A stretch of DNA of 64,000 bases. Source: Siderastrea radians (lineage: Eukaryota > Cnidaria > Anthozoa > Scleractinia > Rhizangiidae). Under the pieces are notes generated by a model that saw nothing but the letters and a program-made list of their open reading frames with translations, searched no databases and was not told where the DNA came from. A program made the position numbers and the translations under genes. Positions 46,027-53,544 of the stretch are shown here, in pieces (position 1 is the stretch's first letter; each line of letters begins with the position of its first letter). The stretch spans positions 36,799,536 through 36,863,535 of the forward strand of contig OZ024897.1 in the NCBI GenBank assembly GCA_964017195.1, in the 5' to 3' direction.

Positions 46027-47106
46027 TCAAATAAAGTATTCCTCTAAGGATGGCGGATCTAGACCAAAATACTCAGAGGTGACAGAACCATATAAAATAC
46101 TTCGTGCATTCTGCATTAACGCACACGTTACATACATTTTACCCACAGCACTCAAACCGATTTTAAGGTTCTTTTTAAAATCTAAGAATTTAAAATAGTT
46201 AACGATGTCCCCAAATATCCACTCCACGGAAGAGCGGACTGTGCTCATCGAGGTGTTGAAATCTTGTTGAGCTGGGGTCAACACTGCGCCCTTGTAGGGC
46301 CTTTGTAGGTGTGCTCGTATCGGGTAGGCGGGGTCTCCGTACACACAAAGAGGGCGGCCTGTTACGGGGCAGTTGGAAAACCTCTGCAAGTCTTGCAAAA
46401 ATCCCGAGGCAGCTAGCATAAAAATGTCATGACGTCTTCCCTCAATTGGGCCGAACAGGTTCCCCACTAATCCATTAGGTAAAGCGACAGCCTGAAACTT
46501 GATGGAGTGAACTCGTTTATGGCCATTGTAAATGACTCTCTGGTTTTCGTTAGGCCTGCAAACTGGACGTACAGTTCCATCCACGAATCCCCAGCAGTTA
46601 TCAAGGGCAGCTCCTGCCTGTTGTATTACATTAGCATATTGAAGAAGCTTGGGAGGGGAGAGCAAATCGTGGTTATATCTTGTAAGGAGATGATGCCACC
46701 GACCGTAAATTAAGTCCATCATGTGGTTTGTTATGATGGAAAGCTCAGGAACCGGTCTTGCAAAATGACAAACCAAATCTCCATATCGGCAAGGATAAGC
46801 AAAGCGTTTAAGATACATGCATAATGCAGGCACCGAGGCTACAACTAAACCATTGTAAGTTGTTATTTCGTCAGGTAACTGCAGCTGTTCAGCAAGTTTA
46901 TAAATGTCCTTCCTGTCGAAACGAAACTCGGCCTTGCATTCGTCGTTCGTTTTCTCGTCTAAATCGAATCTTTCGTAGTTCCAGTACGGAAAGTCTGGAT
47001 TTGTTGACTTGTAAGCATCGTATAAAAGTACAAACTCTTGCTCGTTTATAAATCTGTTTCCATAAGCGTATGCAATACATGCTCTTATTTCTCTGAAGTT
47101 GGACAT
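46027..47106 (-). CDS. PIF/Harbinger DDE transposase (HARBI1-like)
   Basis: 359 residues from the ATG at 47106 (MSNFREIRACIAYAYG). DDE_4-type catalytic region: D in WGFVDGTVRP, D in CVYGDPAYP and E in SVEWIFGD. Also present are the HKRVHSIKFQAVALPNG and GPIEGRRHD motifs typical of the family. Fully open, no frameshift. It is convergent with the Myb-like gene, with about 350 bp of non-coding sequence between their ends. Confidence 0.92.
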   Translation of the reverse strand: MSNFREIRACIAYAYGNRFINEQEFVLLYDAYKSTNPDFPYWNYERFDLDEKTNDECKAEFRFDRKDIYKLAEQLQLPDEITTYNGLVVASVPALCMYLKRFAYPCRYGDLVCHFARPVPELSIITNHMMDLIYGRWHHLLTRYNHDLLSPPKLLQYANVIQQAGAALDNCWGFVDGTVRPVCRPNENQRVIYNGHKRVHSIKFQAVALPNGLVGNLFGPIEGRRHDIFMLAASGFLQDLQRFSNCPVTGRPLCVYGDPAYPIRAHLQRPYKGAVLTPAQQDFNTSMSTVRSSVEWIFGDIVNYFKFLDFKKNLKIGLSAVGKMYVTCALMQNARSILYGSVTSEYFGLDPPSLEEYFI

Positions 47107-47334
47107 TTTGGTTTGCACAACACTGCTTTAATCGCGAAAAGAAGAAAACAAACTTCAGAAACGGCGGGAAAATAAGCCTGACGCGCGCCAACCAACGTCG
47201 TCGTCTTCAATAAAATCGTAAATTCAAATTTCTGCAGGACGGCGACGCGGGACTATGACGGGACCCAACGGCGTCGTCGTGCGAAAGTCGTCAATTCGTA
47301 AGCTCCCTAGTACTCGACGACGACGACGTTAACC

Positions 47335-48750
47335 ATGCCGAATGTGATGTCACGCGTGACAGCCCCTACCTACTCTGAAGGGGCTGCCCCAGCGCATCCG
47401 CGTTCCGAAGGGACCGTCAACTCGGCGTTACGGATTTTCAAGGTGCCACCCACCGACATTAGCATCAATGCCTATCGCATGGTCACCATTCAACCCACCA
47501 CCACGGGTATCAATCCCATGGAATTCATCATTCCGGGGTTGGACGATTTTGTGGATTTGGGACGCAGTTACTTTACCATGGAATTGAGTTTGAAAAAGGA
47601 CGATAACGGGAACTTGGTGGCCAATCAGAAATTGTGGCCCGTCAATAATTTGGCCCATTCCATCATCAAGCAAATTGACTTGCAATTGAATGGCACGTTG
47701 ATCAGTCCTCAATCCGACACTTATCATTACAAAGCTTACCTGGAAACCTTGTTGAATTATGACCGAGAAGATGGCAAGACCGTGTTAGGCCCCCAAGGAT
47801 GGTTCAATCAAGTGGATTTCCCACCCCAATGGACCAACAACAATACTAACAAAGCTGGACCGCATGCAGCCTGGACCGCTCTCCCTGCCAATCACAAAGG
47901 AGCCTTGGATGCCATGATAGCCGAAACCGCCAAGTATGCTGCAGGTGTCACCCACAGTCTGGTGTTTACCCCCCACTTGGAAGTCTTTCACACGATGCCT
48001 GGCATAGAAATCAAGATGAAATTTCATTTCAACAGCCCGAGCTTGTTTTTGAATGGAGTGGCTCTAGCTGGCCGATTGATGGAAGGGGATGTGAAACTAC
48101 GGTTTCATCTCTGTCAACTGCGTTTGAATGACGCCATCTACAGGAGTTTATCTGAAAAAAGACACAATGAAGGCCAAGTGGCTGCTTACCCGACCGTCCG
48201 TAGTGAAATCCGGACCTTCAGCATGCAAGGCAACCTGGTCCGCTTTGATATCCCTAACCTGTTTCAAAACAGAATACCTGACCGATTGATTGTGGGGTTG
48301 TTGGACAGCCGTGCCTTCAATGGAGATGTGACCCGAGATCCTTTCTGTTTCCAGAAATTTGGTCTGACATCCATTCGACAGATTGTCAAAGGAGAAGAAT
48401 ACCCTTATGAAACCCTGCAGTTAGTGCATGACAATGGCACCCGAGATAATCTAGGCTACTTCCGTTTTCTGCAAGCCAGTGGTGCCTGGTGTAAAAAGAA
48501 AGGCAATATGGTACAATTAGGAGATTGGGGCCAAGATAAAAATTGTACCTTGTACATGTTTGACAATGTCGCCAATGGATGTGCTGACAGTCAAAACCTC
48601 AACCCCAAGCAAACAGGAGATTTACAACTCGTCTTGGAATTTGGAGCCCAACCCGGTGTCAATATAACCGTGCTCGTCTATGGAGAATTTGAGAACTTGC
48701 TGGAGATTGACAGGAACGGAGCCGTGTTGTATAACATATACCAGCACTGA
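47335..48750 (+). CDS. Major capsid protein, double jelly-roll type (471 aa)
   Basis: Matches the Polinton/adintovirus hexon-like protein, often annotated in animals as F54H12.2-like. Recognisable blocks are INPMEFIIPGLDDFVDLGRSY, IIKQIDLQLNGTLISPQSD, LNYDREDGK, VRSEIRTFSMQG, PDRLIVGLLDSRAFNG and the C-terminal VYGEFENLLEIDRNG. Length suits the family. It begins three bases after the stop of the interrupted basic protein and two bases before the protease, so the block is probably co-transcribed. It forms the icosahedral shell in predicted virions. Confidence 0.92.
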   Translation: MPNVMSRVTAPTYSEGAAPAHPRSEGTVNSALRIFKVPPTDISINAYRMVTIQPTTTGINPMEFIIPGLDDFVDLGRSYFTMELSLKKDDNGNLVANQKLWPVNNLAHSIIKQIDLQLNGTLISPQSDTYHYKAYLETLLNYDREDGKTVLGPQGWFNQVDFPPQWTNNNTNKAGPHAAWTALPANHKGALDAMIAETAKYAAGVTHSLVFTPHLEVFHTMPGIEIKMKFHFNSPSLFLNGVALAGRLMEGDVKLRFHLCQLRLNDAIYRSLSEKRHNEGQVAAYPTVRSEIRTFSMQGNLVRFDIPNLFQNRIPDRLIVGLLDSRAFNGDVTRDPFCFQKFGLTSIRQIVKGEEYPYETLQLVHDNGTRDNLGYFRFLQASGAWCKKKGNMVQLGDWGQDKNCTLYMFDNVANGCADSQNLNPKQTGDLQLVLEFGAQPGVNITVLVYGEFENLLEIDRNGAVLYNIYQH

Positions 48751-48752
48751 AG

Positions 48753-49292
48753 ATGGAACATGTGGCCTTGAATAATGTGCAATTGGATTATTTAGCCCGA
48801 GACGACCCCCAATTGAACCCTGTCTTTTACGGGACGGTAGCCTGTGATCGTTTACCCAAGAGTCCTGTCAAGACCCAACCCCAAGGGTACATTGTGAATA
48901 CGGACCCACACGATCAACCGGGACAACATTGGTTAGCGGTGTGGACGGATGGAAAGGTGTGTGAAGTCCTGGACAGTTATGCTTTGCCCATGGACACGTA
49001 CGTGCAAGCCACTCCGTTACGAGATTGGATTGTCCAACATTGGAAGTATGTGGTGACCAATGGCAAGTCCCTCCAAGCCATTTCAAGCAAGAGTTGTGGT
49101 GATTACGCCTTGTTGTATTTGAAAGCCAAAGCCCGTGGACGAACCTTGCAAGATTTTTTAAATGAGTTTTCGGATCATGATTATGTAAGCAATGACCATC
49201 AAGCGGGTCAACGCCTTCAACAATTGATTGTAGGTCAAGAAGCCAGATGGTATCAACTCTGTTGTCATCCGTATCATCAATGTAATGGTTAA
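48753..49292 (+). CDS. Adenain-type cysteine protease (179 aa)
   Basis: C5-type catalytic triad: H59 (GQHWLAVW), D74 (VLDSYA) and C115 (SKSCGDYALLYL), in the order His-Asp-Cys as in adenovirus protease. Its likely substrates are the small basic proteins with MRGG/QRGG motifs elsewhere in this element. Two bases follow the capsid stop. Fully open. Confidence 0.92.
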   Translation: MEHVALNNVQLDYLARDDPQLNPVFYGTVACDRLPKSPVKTQPQGYIVNTDPHDQPGQHWLAVWTDGKVCEVLDSYALPMDTYVQATPLRDWIVQHWKYVVTNGKSLQAISSKSCGDYALLYLKAKARGRTLQDFLNEFSDHDYVSNDHQAGQRLQQLIVGQEARWYQLCCHPYHQCNG

Positions 49293-49320
49293 ATGAAATT
49301 TGTTGGAAAAAAGTGGTGTC

Positions 49321-49405
49321 GGAGTCGTAGCTCAGTGGGTAGAGCCTTTGGATCCCCCCGAATACATGAGGAGATCGTGCGTGGGTTCGAGTCCCACCGA
49401 TTCCA
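49321..49405 (+). tRNA. tRNA-like gene with long variable arm
   Basis: A 7-bp acceptor stem (GGAGTCG with CGATTCC, one G-T pair), a D arm with A box TAGCTCAGTGGG, a T arm GTGGG-TTCGAGT-CCCAC with B box GGTTCGAGTCC, and discriminator A. The middle is odd: 35 bases lie between D and T stems, so there is a long variable arm (CATG/CGTG) as in type II tRNAs. The anticodon arm folds either as 5 bp with a 6-base loop or with mismatches and a 7-base loop (then anticodon CCC). A ten-T run follows at 49419. It may be a functional unusual tRNA or a Pol III-driven RNA with another role. Confidence 0.6.
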
Positions 49406-49418
49406 ATAAAAAGGTGCC

Positions 49419-49428
49419 TTTTTTTTTT
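49419..49428 (+). terminator. Pol III-type T-run terminator
   Basis: Ten consecutive T, 13 bases after the 3' end of the tRNA-like gene and 20 bases before the ATPase ATG. Confidence 0.65.
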
Positions 49429-49447
49429 CTAAGGGTAGTTCGTCATC

Positions 49448-50101
49448 ATGCAAACGGAGAAACCGTTTCGTTTTCATACGCCTTCCTCTATCTTGGTCGT
49501 GGGTCCTTCGGGATGTGGCAAAACCGTCTTTACGGAAAAACTCTTGGTAGACAACCCAGACTTGTTTGAAAGTCCACCGACCCAACTACATTATTGTTAT
49601 GGGGCCTGGCAAGATCGATTTCAAGGCATGCAAGATCAAGGGGTGGTGTTTCACGAAGGGATTCCCGATCATGAGGCGTTGGTCCAATGGTTTCCTCAAG
49701 GACATGGGGTCCTGGTCTTGGATGATTTAATGGATGAAGGGAGTCACGATAAACGCGTGTTGGATTTATTCACCAAACATTCACATCATCAAGGGGTAAC
49801 GGTATTGTACTTGTGCCAAGACATGTTTCCCGTGGGTCGCTATGCTAAAAGTATTTCCCGCAATGCCCATTACATTGTAGCGTTCAAGAACCCTCGAGAT
49901 CAATTAGGGGTACGCAATGTCATGCTTCAATCGTTTCCGACCACTTGGAAAGACACGTTGGAGACGTTTCATCAAGCCACGACACGACCGTATGGGTATT
50001 TGGTCTTGGATTTACACCCTGCCTCCTCCGATCAACAACGTGTGTTGAGTCACTTGTTAAAAGACGAAGGATGGACTCGCACCTATCAAAAACGCCTATA
50101 A
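49448..50101 (+). CDS. FtsK/HerA-type (A32-like) DNA packaging ATPase (217 aa)
   Basis: Walker A GPSGCGKT at residues 19-26, Walker B VLVLDD at 88-93, and a sensor-like YLCQDMFP following. Short, as Polinton packaging ATPases are. It would pump the genome into capsids. The gene is open and ends in a TATAAAGG that may serve the next gene. Confidence 0.93.
   Translation: MQTEKPFRFHTPSSILVVGPSGCGKTVFTEKLLVDNPDLFESPPTQLHYCYGAWQDRFQGMQDQGVVFHEGIPDHEALVQWFPQGHGVLVLDDLMDEGSHDKRVLDLFTKHSHHQGVTVLYLCQDMFPVGRYAKSISRNAHYIVAFKNPRDQLGVRNVMLQSFPTTWKDTLETFHQATTRPYGYLVLDLHPASSDQQRVLSHLLKDEGWTRTYQKRL
50094..50101 (+). promoter_or_regulatory. TATA box overlapping the ATPase stop
   Basis: CCTATAAAGG, about 43 bases before the ATG at 50138. 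Confidence 0.45.
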
Positions 50102-50137
50102 AGGCACCCTTTGAACAGGAAAAAAGAGAAAGCGACC

Positions 50138-51010
50138 ATGGCCGATGATGACCGTCAACCTCCGCAATCGTACGATACCGTTTCCCCCGCTGGTGTGGGG
50201 GCGACCACCAGTAATCAAATGTCCCCAGGGACCATGCAACAACTTTTTTTCACGGGAGACGAAGGCCTTGTCGACGTGGCCATGGAGGAAATGCACCCCG
50301 ATGTCCTCAGTCAGTTTTTGAGAAGTCTCCCCTCCCCCAGGACAGTCGCCGCCTGGCCCGATCTGGATGGTGCACCCCCTGCACAGGCCTCTTCCCCTGC
50401 CGGGGTTGGAAGTCCAGGAAGTCAATCCTACCGTAGCATACACACCACCCCGGAGTCTTCTGGTGCTCGAACCCCTGCGAGTCCTCCTAGCGTACCTTTG
50501 GCAGCGGGTGCTCGAACAGCAGCGGGTGCTGGGGGTAATGGTAATGGACGTGGTGGTGGACGTGGTGGACGTGGTGGACGTGGTGGCGGTGGACGTGGTG
50601 GTGCTGGTGGTGGTGGAGGTGGTGCTGGTGGTGCTGGTGGTGCTGGCGGTGGTGGTGGTGGCGGCGGCGGTGGTGGTGGTGGTGGTGGTGGTGGTGGTGG
50701 TGGTCGTCGTGGACGACGACCGAGACGAATACGAGGACGACGACGAAATACCCCCACTTCACCTTTGACACCTGCCTCCAATCCAGCCACCCCTCGAGGA
50801 TCTTGGACGTCTGGGAGTTCTGGCCGAGCCCCTCGCACCTTGCGTCAAGCGGATTTACAACGACGTTTACGTATGATGTTACAAGATCAAGAACAATTAG
50901 CCCAAGGACGTGAAATTGCTAATGTCACCATGACCAATAGCATTGTGACCAGTTATAAACAGGGAGGAGCACCCAGCGTACAAACCTCGTCGTCCCGGGT
51001 TTCGCCGTAA
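50138..51010 (+). CDS. Hypothetical protein with Gly/RGG-rich core (290 aa)
   Basis: The start MADDDRQPPQSYDTV at 50138 has a CGACCATGG context. An acidic, Pro/Ser-rich N-terminus leads to an RGG-type stretch and a long poly-Gly run (about residues 140-188), then an Arg cluster (RRGRRPRRIRGRRR). The C-terminus is helical (LRQADLQRRLRMMLQDQEQL). RGG boxes often bind RNA or DNA. The poly-Gly comes from a (GGT)n repeat that may vary in length between copies. No homologous domain recognised. Three bases separate it from the next gene. Confidence 0.7.
   Translation: MADDDRQPPQSYDTVSPAGVGATTSNQMSPGTMQQLFFTGDEGLVDVAMEEMHPDVLSQFLRSLPSPRTVAAWPDLDGAPPAQASSPAGVGSPGSQSYRSIHTTPESSGARTPASPPSVPLAAGARTAAGAGGNGNGRGGGRGGRGGRGGGGRGGAGGGGGGAGGAGGAGGGGGGGGGGGGGGGGGGGGRRGRRPRRIRGRRRNTPTSPLTPASNPATPRGSWTSGSSGRAPRTLRQADLQRRLRMMLQDQEQLAQGREIANVTMTNSIVTSYKQGGAPSVQTSSSRVSP
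50634..50703 (+). repeat. (GGT)n trinucleotide tract
   Basis: Nearly uninterrupted GGT/GGC units coding for poly-Gly within the 50138 gene. Confidence 0.85.
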
Positions 51011-51012
51011 AG

Positions 51013-51675
51013 ATGAAAACCGTCGTGTCGTTATTGAATGGATCGAAACAGCATGGTATTCGATTCCCCCCGGAATTATTACAACGCATGGATTCCTTGT
51101 ATGCCTTTTATCATCAACAATGGTGGTGTTATCGAAAAATGTTGAATCATTACAAGTGGATGAATGCCTTGTTCAATGGCATGGCATTACTCCTGATGGC
51201 CGCCGGCATGATTGCTGGACCCCTTTTGGAAAACAGTACGTTGGTAGCCTGTTTGGCGGCGGTGGGCACCGTGGTCAAAGAATGGAATGATTTTAAACAA
51301 TACCGATTTAAAGTGACCATGAGTCGATTTGCGTTTACCACCTATGCCAAAGCCTTGACCGAATTGAAAACCCATGTGCGTGGTGTTCCCTTAGAGGATC
51401 TGGAACGATTTTTAATCAAGATGCAAACCTTGGATGATACCATTGTGGATTTCACCCCTCCGTTACCCAAACGATGTCTCCAAGATTACCATCGTCATTT
51501 TGTGTACCAACCCGTGGAAGCCCTATGCTATGTGGACGGATGTCCTCGTCCCTTGAGACCTAAAGACTATTGGATCGATAAAAAGCCGCTCCCTCCCAGT
51601 CCCACACTCTTAGAACCATGGCCGTCCAACGAAGACGACGACGCAGAAAAAGGAAACAAAGAGGAGGGGCTTTAA
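51013..51675 (+). CDS. Two-transmembrane SLATT-like protein (220 aa)
   Basis: A helical N-terminus (about 20-48) leads into two membrane segments at about residues 50-71 and 75-89 with a short turn (ENST), then an amphipathic charged helix (KEWNDFKQYRFK...) to about 125. This is the plan of SLATT domains: 2TM hairpin, flanking helices, conserved aromatic just before TM1. The C-terminal third is Pro-rich and acidic and overlaps the next gene. In prokaryotes SLATT proteins are membrane effectors paired with SLOG or nucleotide synthetases; this element also encodes a SLOG protein (37807). Alternative: a virion membrane or lysis protein. The assignment is by pattern only. Confidence 0.6.
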   Translation: MKTVVSLLNGSKQHGIRFPPELLQRMDSLYAFYHQQWWCYRKMLNHYKWMNALFNGMALLLMAAGMIAGPLLENSTLVACLAAVGTVVKEWNDFKQYRFKVTMSRFAFTTYAKALTELKTHVRGVPLEDLERFLIKMQTLDDTIVDFTPPLPKRCLQDYHRHFVYQPVEALCYVDGCPRPLRPKDYWIDKKPLPPSPTLLEPWPSNEDDDAEKGNKEEGL

Positions 51676-51824
51676 TGCGTCGCAAACCCCGTTTGGTGGA
51701 TAAAATTGCCCATGGTATGAGTATGTTTCTATCAGGTCCAGCGCCTGGGTTTGGACTCGCTTTAGGCAAATTAGGCGGTCAAGCCTTGAAAGGCATTACC
51801 GATAATGTACAACATTACCGATAA
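51618..51824 (+). CDS. Small basic protein with QRGG site (68 aa), possibly cut short
   Basis: Starts MAVQRRRRRRKRKQRGGALM inside the 3' end of the membrane protein gene (58-base overlap, different frame). The adenain-type QRGG is at residues 14-17; then a Gly-rich hydrophobic part. It stops at a TAA (51822), but the same frame stays open for 39 more codons (51825-51944). That stretch reads RGGGWWQDFKRNTRQGY and on with similar composition. Either a nonsense mutation truncated a longer protein, or the extension is reached by read-through. Confidence 0.65.
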   Translation: MAVQRRRRRRKRKQRGGALMRRKPRLVDKIAHGMSMFLSGPAPGFGLALGKLGGQALKGITDNVQHYR

Positions 51825-51937
51825 CGAGGTGGGGGTTGGTGGCAAGATTTCAAACGCAATACCCGTCAAGGGTATAAAGAGACGCGAGACGTGATCAAAC
51901 AAGACAAAGCCCTTCAACGTCTGTTGATGAACCGTCC

Positions 51938-52102
51938 ATGGTGAGGAGGAGAAGACGACGACGTCGTCAACGAGGCGGTTTTTTAAATCTATTCGTCCCC
52001 GCCATGGTAGGATTGGGGAAAGCCGTGGCCTTGGAAACGGATAAACGTATGAAACGCACCATTCAAAAAGCCAACCAACGGTATCGTCGTCGTCACCGAT
52101 AA
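51938..52102 (+). CDS. Small basic protein with QRGG site (54 aa)
   Basis: Starts MVRRRRRRRRQRGG at 51938; after QRGG (residues 11-14) comes a hydrophobic stretch (FLNLFVPAMVGLGKAVAL) and a basic tail ending RYRRRHR. The same plan as the 43195 protein. Three bases separate it from the next ATG. Confidence 0.7.
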   Translation: MVRRRRRRRRQRGGFLNLFVPAMVGLGKAVALETDKRMKRTIQKANQRYRRRHR

Positions 52103-52105
52103 AGG

Positions 52106-52423
52106 ATGCAACGTCTTCAACGTCAATTACCGTTTTTACGGTCCATGTTACAAGAAGCTAATGGTTCCAAACGTCAAGAGTTGTTACAACATGCCAATGC
52201 CGATCAAATCAATGCTGTGAGTGAATTGGTCTTGAACTTCTTAAAAAACAAGATTCCTGTGACCCCACCCATGCTGGCTAAACTTCAACCCTATAAAAAG
52301 GTACTACGTGATTTGGGACGTCGTCGACATTCCGTCAAAAAACGTCGTCAGTGGTTAGTCCAACAAAAAGGACGCGGGTTGTTTCAAGGACTCCATCACT
52401 TGTTATGTCAATATGTTCGTTAA
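52106..52423 (+). CDS. Conserved Polinton virion-type protein (105 aa)
   Basis: Contains the block QELLQHANADQINAVSELVL...NKIPVTPPMLAKLQPYKKVLRDLG then VKKRRQWLVQQKGRG. I recognise this arrangement (helical domain, basic RRR/K region, QxGG/G-type site, hydrophobic end) as common in animal Polintons. The KGRG site here is a variant of the RGG motif. It is likely processed and packaged; molecular role unknown. Confidence 0.75.
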   Translation: MQRLQRQLPFLRSMLQEANGSKRQELLQHANADQINAVSELVLNFLKNKIPVTPPMLAKLQPYKKVLRDLGRRRHSVKKRRQWLVQQKGRGLFQGLHHLLCQYVR

Positions 52424-52500
52424 GGTGTCAAGACATGGAAAGACTCTTATTGGAAGCATAAATATCACCTGTTGTGACAACTGTCGTGCATTGGAAGACC

Positions 52501-53151
52501 ATGGACGAGGTCTACATGATTCCCCATAAGGACTTGGAACAACTCATTCAATATTACAAAGGAGAACTCACCGAAAATGCCTTGTTGAACAAAGCCGCGA
52601 CGCTCGCCGCCCAAAAACATGTGTTATTAGCCAATCCTCAATTACCCCCCGCCCTAGTCAATGCTCAAACCAAACCATTGAGTCAAGAATTGACCAAGTT
52701 AACCAAACGCATTCGTCAATTTCCTGGTGGGGTGGGGGTTGGAGCGCCGGGTGGTCCACCAGGTGAAGAAGGCGAGGAAGAAGCCGGGGATTTGGTGACG
52801 GGACCCGTGGAACAATGGTTGAAGCGCATGATAAAAGGCAGCCCGTCGACTCCCAAACCTCCCATTACCCCTGCAACCAAGAAAGGCAAAGGAGCAGCCA
52901 CTACCAGTAAGATTCCCATTGTCAAGAAAGGGAGCCCATCCACCAGTCGAGGGGATCTACAATCGCGTTTAGAAGCCGTGCGAGAACGACGCAAGACTTG
53001 GGAAAAACATTTAGCCGAAAGTGGTAAAGGCAAAGGCAAAGGCAAAGCACCTGCCCGAGAAGTGGAACGATTGAAACCTTTACCCGGTTGGGAAGATTGG
53101 GCCAAAGGCAAAAAGTTACGACGTCGATTGGATTACGACGACAGTGACTAA
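52501..53151 (+). CDS. Conserved Polinton protein with helical head and basic tail (216 aa)
   Basis: Starts MDEVYMIPHKDLEQLIQYYK at 52501 (ACCATGG context); an upstream GTG in frame is unlikely. The head, with GELTENALLNKAATLAAQKHVLL and LTKRIRQFPGG, resembles a protein found in other animal Polintons. After an acidic Gly/Glu segment come Ser/Thr/Pro- and Lys-rich low-complexity stretches with repeated GKGKGK. Possibly a scaffold or core protein. Three bases before the next gene. Confidence 0.75.
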   Translation: MDEVYMIPHKDLEQLIQYYKGELTENALLNKAATLAAQKHVLLANPQLPPALVNAQTKPLSQELTKLTKRIRQFPGGVGVGAPGGPPGEEGEEEAGDLVTGPVEQWLKRMIKGSPSTPKPPITPATKKGKGAATTSKIPIVKKGSPSTSRGDLQSRLEAVRERRKTWEKHLAESGKGKGKGKAPAREVERLKPLPGWEDWAKGKKLRRRLDYDDSD

Positions 53152-53154
53152 AAC

Positions 53155-53505
53155 ATGCCCGCTAAGAGGAGGAGGAGAAGGGGACGCCCCCAACGAGGAG
53201 GAGCCTTGGATGTCCAAAAATGGATCGCGAAAACCGGCAAAGAATTTCATTGGCCTGGGTATCAGTACATGGGCCCTGGCACCCATTTGGCCAAACGTCT
53301 GAAACGTGGGGATCCAGGCATCAATCGCTTGGACCAGATTGCTAAACAACACGACATTGATTACAGCCGTGCTAAGAATTTGCAAGAGAAATGGAAAGCC
53401 GATACCAAGATGATCCAAGCCATTGATCGATTACCCGGCAAGAAAACCAAGACGGAACGGGTGGTCAAAAAAATCATGCAAACCAAGAAACGTTTAAAAT
53501 TGTAA
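53155..53505 (+). CDS. Phospholipase A2-domain minor virion protein (116 aa)
   Basis: The basic N-terminus ends in QRGG (residues 13-16), an adenain-type site. Then follows a parvovirus VP1-type PLA2 domain: Ca-binding loop MGPGTHL (about residues 41-47) and the catalytic HDxxY in KQHDIDYSRAK (about 63-73). In parvoviruses this domain helps particles cross endosomal membranes; the same role here is inference. It ends the rightward block, with a polyA signal AATAAA at 53539. Confidence 0.85.
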   Translation: MPAKRRRRRGRPQRGGALDVQKWIAKTGKEFHWPGYQYMGPGTHLAKRLKRGDPGINRLDQIAKQHDIDYSRAKNLQEKWKADTKMIQAIDRLPGKKTKTERVVKKIMQTKKRLKL

Positions 53506-53538
53506 ACATTTAATGACACCCCAGTAACATGTTGAGTC

Positions 53539-53544
53539 AATAAA
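53539..53544 (+). terminator. Polyadenylation signal of the rightward block
   Basis: AATAAA 34 bases after the last stop of the block. No other good AATAAA was noted between the capsid gene and here apart from the one before the Pol III T-run, so long polycistronic late transcripts may end here. Confidence 0.55.

Larger units (their letters stand above)
43993..47308. mobile_element. PIF/Harbinger transposon nested in the Polinton (3,316 bp)
   Basis: The ends AGGGAGCTTACGAATCGACG (43993) and the complement (ending 47308) form a 44-bp inverted repeat with one mismatch, rich in CGACGACG further in. The flanking duplication is AGT (43990-43992, 47309-47311), 3 bp as in this superfamily. It carries both expected genes, Myb/SANT-like (44940) and DDE transposase (47106), facing each other and apparently intact, so it could be autonomous. 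Confidence 0.92.

Noticed and set aside
49321..49405. Ordinary tRNA with an intron
   Set aside because: No placement of an intron restores a 5-bp anticodon stem with a 7-base loop, so it is kept as tRNA-like only.
50367..50838. Val-rich, Pro-rich and His-rich ORFs in other frames of the GGT tract
   Set aside because: They are low-complexity shadows of the poly-Gly coding repeat, without independent start context.
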